Source: Lachnospiraceae bacterium G11
Lineage (GTDB): Bacteria > Bacillota > Clostridia > Lachnospirales > Lachnospiraceae
Direction: 5' to 3'
Length of the DNA stretch: 64,000 bases
Assembly: GCA_900103495.1 (NCBI GenBank)
Contig: FMWZ01000018.1
Location: 17,546-81,545 of the forward strand
This document shows positions 34,489 through 41,324 of this stretch, one piece after another (within the stretch, counting starts at the first letter, position 1; each line of letters begins with the position of its first letter). Below the pieces are notes generated by a model. It was not told the origin of the DNA, searched no databases, and saw only the letters and a program-made list of their open reading frames with translations. The position numbers and the translations under genes were made by a program.

Positions 34489-34656
34489 ATGAAAAACAAA
34501 ACCAAGGTCAGTATTGTAGCAGCTATCTTAATTTCGGTAATTACCTTTGGAAGTGTCGTCGCTGTAAATCATTTTGATAATGACACCGAATTGGGATATT
34601 CAGTGACAGGTGTTAAACTGGTTGACGATTACGAAGATTGGACGAGGAAATCATAA
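34489..34656 (+). CDS. 55-residue exported peptide, candidate pheromone precursor
   Basis: AGGAGG at 34474-34479 with 9-base spacing supports ATG 34489. The peptide has a basic N-terminus (MKNKTK), a hydrophobic export segment (VSIVAAILISVITFGSVVAV) and a polar tail ending DDYEDWTRKS. It is the last gene of the RiPP operon and overlaps the 3' end of the convergent HTH-TPR regulator by 6 bases. This layout resembles the pheromone-precursor/RRNPP-regulator pairs of streptococci, bacilli and solventogenic clostridia (SHP/Rgg, PapR/PlcR, Qss). The pheromone role is inference. It could instead be an immunity or accessory peptide. Confidence 0.65.
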   Translation: MKNKTKVSIVAAILISVITFGSVVAVNHFDNDTELGYSVTGVKLVDDYEDWTRKS

Positions 34657-36555
34657 TCGAATATCGTAATCATTAAGTGTATCGGAACAAAGATGATTTG
34701 CCATTCCATCTCTGCCAATAATATGGTTGAAACCGCAAGAGATGCGGCCGATAGAAATTGCCTTTTCTATGCTATTGCTTTTCAAATAAGCGTTACAACA
34801 ATAAAAGAGAAGTATTGCACGCTCAGAATAATGAAAGGGAGAGGACAGTATCTCTTGTGGGTCAAACTCTGTAAGTATGTTGTTGAACAAATTATTACGA
34901 TAGAGATAACGAGCTTGAAGGCAGTACGTCATTGAAAAAGAAGTCATCGCATAATGGATATCGACTGACTTGTCCTTCGCCAAAAGCATAAGACGAGAAA
35001 TAATGTCTTTGGCCTTGTCATAATCCTTCATCATAATCAGTGAGTTGATGATATCGTTAATTGCTGTCACTTCCTGCCAGGAAAGGCAGAAATTAGATGT
35101 TATTTGGGATATGCTTTTGCCTTCATAGACTGTTGATAAAACAGTTTGGGAAACACTCAAAGCATTTGAATAGTCGGATTGACGACTAAAATAGTCGGAT
35201 TTGTATAGAGAGATCATTTGGGAAACTACAGGCTCGTCTTTCCCTTTATTGAAGATTTCCAAGTTTTTCAATGAATTGGAAGTATCCTTGTTCTGCACGG
35301 ATTCTGCCAAGAGTTTGTCTCTAAGAGAAGAATACAATGCCTCTTCTTTATTTCCATAAAAGACAAAATCTCTATCAGAATAACCAAGTCGGTTAAGGAG
35401 CGCCTCGGAGAGATAAATGCTTGGGTCCTGATATCCGTTTTCAATCTTGGAGAGTTTTGATTTACTGCAAAGTCCTTTGCATAAAACATCCATAGGGAGA
35501 TTTTGTTCCTTGCGGAGTACTGAGAGCAGTTTCCCAAAAGTTAATACGCTATTAGAATATATATCAAATGTGCCGTCTGAATAATTAGAACTGTCTTCAT
35601 CGAAGTTAATATTTTGAAGTTTCCACGCCGCATCCGGTTGAATATCGCCCCATTCCTCTGAGAGACCGAATTCTTTCATTTTCCCCATAACATGACCCAA
35701 ATAACCCGCCTTTAGAAAGGCAAGAGAAGCTATAACGAATCGGATTCGCTCATCAATATTTTTACCGGATGTGGCGGCTTTTGTCAGCATCTGAAGAATA
35801 AGGGTTTCAGCCTGGAGATTGGGAAGATAATTTTCTAAAGCGGATTGCCTTGCTGCGTCGGCATAAGGAGCTGCCGATGAATAATCACCCGTCTCAAATA
35901 AAAACCTTGCATAGGTGAAATCATAGAAAGCTGAGCAAAGTTTGCTGATTTTATCAGTGACCAATGCATTTTTAATCTGCTTATTCAACTGAGAGCAGAT
36001 ATTTAATGCCTTTGAATAGCTCTTCAAATCAATGTAAATATTTGCCATCAGTAGAAGGATTTCTATATCCAGATTGGACAGAAACAGGCTTCTGAAATCA
36101 AAGTCATTGAAGCCGGGATGAGATATTGAAATAGATTTAAAAAGCAACTTTACCAGAACGGACACATCACTTGTGCCAGCTTTATATTGGATAAGACAAT
36201 ATAAGAAGAGTGCTTCCTGATAGTAGTATTTGTTCTGACAATAGTTTAGTTCTCTGAGCCTTAACAGTTCATCATATGCTTTGTCAAGATTCCAGGTTTC
36301 GAGGTAGAAGCGAATATGACGAAGGCAAAGATAACTTTCGAAGTCATCTCGATTTTTAAAAATAGGGTAAGCTTCACAAGTCACGCCGGCTTTGTTCATA
36401 AGCAGCTTGAAAGTTGATGTGCTTGCGCCAAGTTTACCGTTTTCTATATTACTCAGTGATACTTCTGAGCATATTCCACTTGCCAGCTCTTCTTGCGTAA
36501 GCCCGGCATTGGTTCTGGCTTCCCTTATAATATCTCCTGCATTTCTGATGCTCAC
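34651..36555 (-). CDS. Double HTH-XRE/TPR regulator (RRNPP-like)
   Basis: A 634-residue protein; GTG start at 36555 with AGGGGG 9 bases upstream. Residues about 6-60 are an XRE-type HTH (IIREARTNAGLTQEELASGI, then SLSNIENGK), followed by TPR-like helices. A second XRE HTH lies in the middle, about residues 345-395 (LGKLLSVLRKEQN-like, then SKLSKIENGYQDPS), again followed by TPR-like helices to the C-terminus. So the protein looks like two RRNPP monomers fused in tandem. TPR domains of this class bind short linear peptides. Its neighbour is the 55-residue exported peptide. It is the probable regulator of the RiPP operon. Confidence 0.85.
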   Translation of the reverse strand: MSIRNAGDIIREARTNAGLTQEELASGICSEVSLSNIENGKLGASTSTFKLLMNKAGVTCEAYPIFKNRDDFESYLCLRHIRFYLETWNLDKAYDELLRLRELNYCQNKYYYQEALFLYCLIQYKAGTSDVSVLVKLLFKSISISHPGFNDFDFRSLFLSNLDIEILLLMANIYIDLKSYSKALNICSQLNKQIKNALVTDKISKLCSAFYDFTYARFLFETGDYSSAAPYADAARQSALENYLPNLQAETLILQMLTKAATSGKNIDERIRFVIASLAFLKAGYLGHVMGKMKEFGLSEEWGDIQPDAAWKLQNINFDEDSSNYSDGTFDIYSNSVLTFGKLLSVLRKEQNLPMDVLCKGLCSKSKLSKIENGYQDPSIYLSEALLNRLGYSDRDFVFYGNKEEALYSSLRDKLLAESVQNKDTSNSLKNLEIFNKGKDEPVVSQMISLYKSDYFSRQSDYSNALSVSQTVLSTVYEGKSISQITSNFCLSWQEVTAINDIINSLIMMKDYDKAKDIISRLMLLAKDKSVDIHYAMTSFSMTYCLQARYLYRNNLFNNILTEFDPQEILSSPFHYSERAILLFYCCNAYLKSNSIEKAISIGRISCGFNHIIGRDGMANHLCSDTLNDYDIRL

Positions 36556-36648
36556 AGTTCTATACCCCCTAACATTTTTGATTTTATCACAAAAAACCCT
36601 TAAACCACAACATCTTGTATTTTTTGACTCAAAAAACTCTATATTTTA

Positions 36649-36677
36649 TTGAAAGCCCCCTTATCTTGTGGTAAACT
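36649..36677 (+). promoter_or_regulatory. Promoter of the TPR/AAA-like gene
   Basis: TTGAAA 36649-36654, 17 bases, TAAACT 36672-36677. The divergent regulator has a possible promoter with -35 TTGTGG (revcomp of 36605-36610). ACCACAA (36604-36610) and TTGTGGT (36666-36672) form an inverted pair that touches both promoters. Confidence 0.5.
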
Positions 36678-36731
36678 TATTCTGAATGAAAGTGGGTTTT
36701 TGTATCTCACTAAGTTTTAGAGGTGATTACC

Positions 36732-39320
36732 TTGGATAAGTACGAATACAAAGTAAGATTGGGCGAAATAGATACCCTTATCATAGACAAAGATTTCGAA
36801 GAGGCGGCTATTATTGCGGATTCCATCGACTGGAAACGCGTTAAGAGCGTGAAGACTTTGTGTATGATAAGTGACGTTTACAAATATGTGAATAGACTTG
36901 AGGATGCTGAAGAGCTCCTTAGTCTGGCTTATGAACGACACCCTTCTTCGAAGAGTGTTGTTTTTGCGCTCTGCGAGCTGTGCATTAAACTTGACCAGTA
37001 TGTTCCTGCTCTTGAGTATTATAAGGAATATGTTCAGCTTGCCCCCGACGATTACGGAAGATATGTTTTACAGTATAAATTATACGTTGCTCAGGATGTT
37101 TCACTTGAGGAGAGAATTGAAGTCCTCCTTGAGTTAAAGAAACATACCCCTATTCCCAAATGGCAGTATGAGCTGGCATATCTTTATCATCGAATCGGGG
37201 ATTCCGCAAAGTGTATAGAAGAGTGTGATGAGATTATTCTTTGGTACGGAGAAGGAAAGTATGTAACCAAGGCCATGGAGCTTAAGATGCAGCATTCTCC
37301 CCTTACTCCTACCCAGCAGGCCAAGTACGACACAAAGGATATTACGGGTACACTTTTCCCCGCAGAGGAGAAACCTTATACAACAGTGATTCCTAACGTG
37401 GAGGCTGATACCATTCCCACAGCTCCTCAGATGGCAGAGGATGATCATGTGGCGAATTTACAGGTTAAGACTGATGTAGGTGAATACAACACAATTAACC
37501 TTCAGAAGGAACTTGCCGACAGCATGAAGGATATGTGGGAAGTGACTCCCGACAACCTTATTCGTCCCGTAAGCACATCCCTTCACCCCGGAGATGTTAA
37601 GCCTGTTGGTGGGAACGATACGGAAGACTATCCCGACGCATACACCGAGGCAGGCTTTGTTGAAGACGACCCTATGGCCACAAAAGTTCTTAAAGAAATC
37701 AGAGAAGAGAACAATGCAGATGCCGTGGAAGAGGTTTTCTTCAATGATGACAATAAGAACAACGGATTTGGAGATGACAACTTCGACCACATTCTTGGAA
37801 TGGAATACGACGGACAGATGTCCATGGTTGTTCCCGAGCAGACAGAGGATGACGATACCCAGATAACCGGACAGCTCAGAATTGAAGATATTCTGGCTGA
37901 GTGGGAACAGAAGAAGAAAGACAATGAGAAGCAGCTGGAGGAAGAAGTTCGCCAGAGAGTTTTGGAACACACAGGAAACATTCTGGTAGACTTTGACTTT
38001 GCTGTTAGAGACGGTCTCCTTGAGAAACTTGAGAAAGAGCCCATAGACGAGAACGCTGATTATTCTAATCTGCCCGATTACGATGAGGATGAAGAATATC
38101 AGGGTGAGGAAGAGTATACAGAAGAGGAGAATCCCGAAACAGAATATACTGAGGAGGAGTATCCCGAAGAAGAATACGCAGAAGATGAAAACTTCGAGGA
38201 TGACTTTGAAGACGCTGAACCTGTAGAAGAAGTTGAAGCAGTAGAAGAAGATACGGAAACTGTGGAAGATGCTACCGGAGAGATGACTTTCGAGGAAGAT
38301 CTGGAGACTGAAGAGGCAGAGGAAGAAACTCCTGAAGAACCCGAGGCAATCGCTGAAACGGAAGCAGTTGAAGAAGAGACTCCCGAAACAATAGAAGAGG
38401 AAGCAAAAGAAGAACCTTCTGAGACAGTTGAAGAAAAAGCAGACGAAACCTCTGAAACTGCAGAAGAAGCTGTAGAGGATAAGGCCGAGAAGGAAGAAGA
38501 GGCAGAGAACACAGGAAATGCTGAAGTGGTGGCAGCTGAAGCCGCTGCAGAAGCTGAGGACAATTCCCCTTCTCCCAGGGAACTTTCAAAGGAAGAGAAG
38601 GAGCTTTACGCCTCCTACATTCAGAATAAGAAGATACAGGGACAGCTTGTTAACGCAGTGGATTCTGTAAGTCTTGCTCCCTACGCAGGCAACCTGATTA
38701 TCACGGGCGAAGAGGGCATGGACCCTACAACCCTTGCGAAGAATATCATGAAGGAGATTCAGCTTATTGACAGCAACTTCTCCGGAAAGATTGCCAAGAT
38801 AAGCGGCAACTCCCTTAATGCGAGAGAACCTTCCGAAATAATCGGAAAGATATCTAATGGTGCTCTCATTATCGAGAACGCAGGCCGCATGACTCCTGAG
38901 ACAGCCGACCAGCTGTACAAATCTCTCCAGAACGAGGATGCAGGAATCATTATCGTAATGGCAGGTACCAAGAAGTCCATAGCCAAACTTATGGACGCAG
39001 CTCCCAAGCTCAAGGAGTGCTTTGCAGCACAGATTGATTTGGAAGCACTGGACAATGACACACTTGTCAGATTCGGTAAAGAGTATGCTCTTTCACAGGA
39101 ATACTCAATTGATGAAATGGGACTTCTTGCTCTCCACACCAGAATTTCCGATCATCAGACCAGCGACCATGCAGTAACGATGATAGAGGTCAAGAAGATG
39201 ATTTCCGATGCAATCAGAAATGCCAACAGAAAGAATATCGGTCATTTCTTTGATGTTTTGTTCGGAAAGCGTTATGATAATGAGGACATGATCATTCTTA
39301 AGGAAAAAGACTTCGCATAA
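36732..39320 (+). CDS. TPR protein with long Glu-rich region and degenerate AAA-like domain
   Basis: TTG 36732 is taken as start (AGAGGTG at 36719-36725); the GTG at 36723 is part of the ribosome site. About 862 residues. Residues 1-200 are TPR-like helices; 200-450 are low-complexity with scattered motifs. Residues about 450-610 are extremely acidic (repeats such as EEYPEEEYAED and VEEDTETVED). The C-terminal ~240 residues resemble a CbxX/CfxQ-type AAA domain, but the P-loop position reads ITGEEGMDPTTLAKNI, lacking the GKS/T Lys, so ATP hydrolysis is doubtful. Sensor-like segments (GALIIENAGRMTPETADQL) are kept. A scaffold role is possible. Confidence 0.7.
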   Translation: MDKYEYKVRLGEIDTLIIDKDFEEAAIIADSIDWKRVKSVKTLCMISDVYKYVNRLEDAEELLSLAYERHPSSKSVVFALCELCIKLDQYVPALEYYKEYVQLAPDDYGRYVLQYKLYVAQDVSLEERIEVLLELKKHTPIPKWQYELAYLYHRIGDSAKCIEECDEIILWYGEGKYVTKAMELKMQHSPLTPTQQAKYDTKDITGTLFPAEEKPYTTVIPNVEADTIPTAPQMAEDDHVANLQVKTDVGEYNTINLQKELADSMKDMWEVTPDNLIRPVSTSLHPGDVKPVGGNDTEDYPDAYTEAGFVEDDPMATKVLKEIREENNADAVEEVFFNDDNKNNGFGDDNFDHILGMEYDGQMSMVVPEQTEDDDTQITGQLRIEDILAEWEQKKKDNEKQLEEEVRQRVLEHTGNILVDFDFAVRDGLLEKLEKEPIDENADYSNLPDYDEDEEYQGEEEYTEEENPETEYTEEEYPEEEYAEDENFEDDFEDAEPVEEVEAVEEDTETVEDATGEMTFEEDLETEEAEEETPEEPEAIAETEAVEEETPETIEEEAKEEPSETVEEKADETSETAEEAVEDKAEKEEEAENTGNAEVVAAEAAAEAEDNSPSPRELSKEEKELYASYIQNKKIQGQLVNAVDSVSLAPYAGNLIITGEEGMDPTTLAKNIMKEIQLIDSNFSGKIAKISGNSLNAREPSEIIGKISNGALIIENAGRMTPETADQLYKSLQNEDAGIIIVMAGTKKSIAKLMDAAPKLKECFAAQIDLEALDNDTLVRFGKEYALSQEYSIDEMGLLALHTRISDHQTSDHAVTMIEVKKMISDAIRNANRKNIGHFFDVLFGKRYDNEDMIILKEKDFA

Positions 39321-39334
39321 GGGGGCTACGCCAT

Positions 39335-41251
39335 ATGGCAGAGAAGGTATTTATTTCAGAGGACGACCAGTATTTATTTGCTCAAGGTTCTCATTATGAT
39401 ATCTACAAGAAGCTTGGTGCGCACATTTCTGTTGAGAACAAAGTCAGAGGCACATACTTTGCGGTATGGGCTCCCAATGCTGCATATGTAAATGTGGTGG
39501 GATCATTCAACGAATGGAATGAATGGTCACACCCCATGACCAAATTAGGACCCGGAGGAATCTGGGCTCTTTTTGTACCCGGAGTCGGAGAGGGTGATAT
39601 TTACAAGTACCTGATAACCACTCCATCCAACGAGAAGATCTACAAGGCAGATCCCTTTGCAAACTACAGTGAGCTAAGACCGGCAACCGCTTCGGTTGTA
39701 ACGGATTTATCAGGCTTTGACTGGGAAGATTCCAAGTGGCTTAAGAAGAGATCCAAGGTTGATAAACAAAGAGAACCCCTTGCAATTTACGAGTGCCATA
39801 TCGGTTCATGGATGAAGCATCCCAACGGAACTGAGGATGGTTTCTATTCCTACAGAGAGTTCGCCGACAGAATAGTAAAGTACTTAAGCGAAATGAAATA
39901 TACTCATGTGGAACTCATGGGTATAGCAGAGTATCCCTTCGACGGTTCCTGGGGATATCAGGTAACCGGTTATTACGCTCCCACAGCAAGATACGGAGAG
40001 CCCAAGGACTTTATGTATCTTATAAACGAACTTCACAAAAATGACATCGGTGTCATCCTGGACTGGGTACCTGCTCATTTCTGTCCTGATGCCCACGGCC
40101 TTGGAAGATTCGACGGAACCTGCATTTACGAAGATCCCGACCCCAGAAGAGGGGAGCATCCCGAGTGGGGAACCAAGATATTCAATTATGGCAAAACCGA
40201 AGTCCGCAACTTCCTCATTGCCAATGCAATCTATTGGATGAAAGAGTTCCATGTGGACGGATTAAGAGTTGACGCTGTTGCCTCCATGCTGTATCTGGAT
40301 TACGGCAAGAAGGATGGACAGTGGCTTCCAAACATTTACGGCGGCAACAAGAACCTTGATGCCATAGAATTTTTCAAGCACTTAAACTCCATTATTCACA
40401 AGATGGATCCCGGCTTTATGACCATCGCTGAGGAATCCACCGCGTGGCCCAAAGTTACCGCTCCTCCGGAAGAGGACGGACTTGGCTTCTCCTTCAAGTG
40501 GAATATGGGCTGGATGCATGACTTCTGTGAATACATGAAACTTGACCCTATTTACAAGAGGGATAATCATTACAACATGACTTTTGCCATGAGCTACAAT
40601 GAGTCGGAGAATTATATTCTTCCTCTGTCTCATGATGAGGTTGTTCATCTTAAGTGCTCAATGGTTGGGAAGATGCCCGGATACGAAGTAGATAAGTATG
40701 CAAATCTTCGTGCCGGATATACTTTCATGTTTGGCCATGCGGGAAAGAAGCTTTTATTCATGGGCCAGGAGTTTGCCCAGGAGAGAGAGTGGAGTGAAGC
40801 CAGAGAGCTTGACTGGTTCCTGCTTTCCAAGCCCTTGAACAAAGGAATGCACGATTACGTAAAAAGGCTTCTTGAGATTTACCGCAAATACCCTGCCATG
40901 TACAGGCATGACAACAACTGGGGTGGCTTCGAGTGGCTTTCAGCAGATGATAAGGATTACAGTACTTACGCTTTCTACAGAAGAGACGAGTCAGGTAAGA
41001 ACAACATTCTCTTCGTTCTAAACTTCACACCTGTAAAGAGAGAAGGCTTCAGAGTGGGGGTTCCCTTCGACACTAAATATAAACTTCTCCTTAACAGCGA
41101 CGATAAGGAGTTTGGCGGAAACGGCAATGTGGTACCTGCCACTCTTAAAGCAGAGAAAATTGAGGCTAATTTCAAGGAACTTTCCATTGGCTTCGACCTT
41201 CCTGCTTTCTCGGCAGAGGTATTTGTTTTTGACAGTCCTAAAGAAAAATAA
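39335..41251 (+). CDS. glgB: 1,4-alpha-glucan branching enzyme
   Basis: A 638-residue GH13 enzyme with an N-terminal CBM48 (TYFAVWAPNAAYVNVVGSFN). The catalytic nucleophile is the Asp in GLRVDAVASMLY, the acid/base Glu is in IAEEST and the transition-state Asp in LPLSHDEVVH. It makes alpha-1,6 branches in glycogen. No other glg genes are adjacent. It starts 15 bases after the TPR gene with a GGGGG ribosome site, so the two may share a transcript. Confidence 0.96.
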   Translation: MAEKVFISEDDQYLFAQGSHYDIYKKLGAHISVENKVRGTYFAVWAPNAAYVNVVGSFNEWNEWSHPMTKLGPGGIWALFVPGVGEGDIYKYLITTPSNEKIYKADPFANYSELRPATASVVTDLSGFDWEDSKWLKKRSKVDKQREPLAIYECHIGSWMKHPNGTEDGFYSYREFADRIVKYLSEMKYTHVELMGIAEYPFDGSWGYQVTGYYAPTARYGEPKDFMYLINELHKNDIGVILDWVPAHFCPDAHGLGRFDGTCIYEDPDPRRGEHPEWGTKIFNYGKTEVRNFLIANAIYWMKEFHVDGLRVDAVASMLYLDYGKKDGQWLPNIYGGNKNLDAIEFFKHLNSIIHKMDPGFMTIAEESTAWPKVTAPPEEDGLGFSFKWNMGWMHDFCEYMKLDPIYKRDNHYNMTFAMSYNESENYILPLSHDEVVHLKCSMVGKMPGYEVDKYANLRAGYTFMFGHAGKKLLFMGQEFAQEREWSEARELDWFLLSKPLNKGMHDYVKRLLEIYRKYPAMYRHDNNWGGFEWLSADDKDYSTYAFYRRDESGKNNILFVLNFTPVKREGFRVGVPFDTKYKLLLNSDDKEFGGNGNVVPATLKAEKIEANFKELSIGFDLPAFSAEVFVFDSPKEK

Positions 41252-41262
41252 ATATTTGTCCG

Positions 41263-41292
41263 AAATAAGAGGTGAGAGTATCACCTCTTTTT
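41263..41292 (+). terminator. Intrinsic terminator after glgB
   Basis: AAGAGGTGA pairs with TCACCTCTT (41267-41275 with 41281-41289), loop GAGTA, followed by TTTATTT. Confidence 0.9.
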
Positions 41293-41324
41293 ATTTGTTG
41301 ACTTTTTCTGTTTGGAGAACATGT

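Noticed and set aside
38099..38563. Ser/Ala-rich minus-strand open frame
   Set aside because: It is the complement of the Glu-codon-rich part of the TPR/AAA-like gene and its composition comes only from that.
41112..41324. Upstream extension of the large pre-flagellin gene
   Set aside because: It overlaps glgB and its terminator. ATG 41325 has a proper ribosome site.
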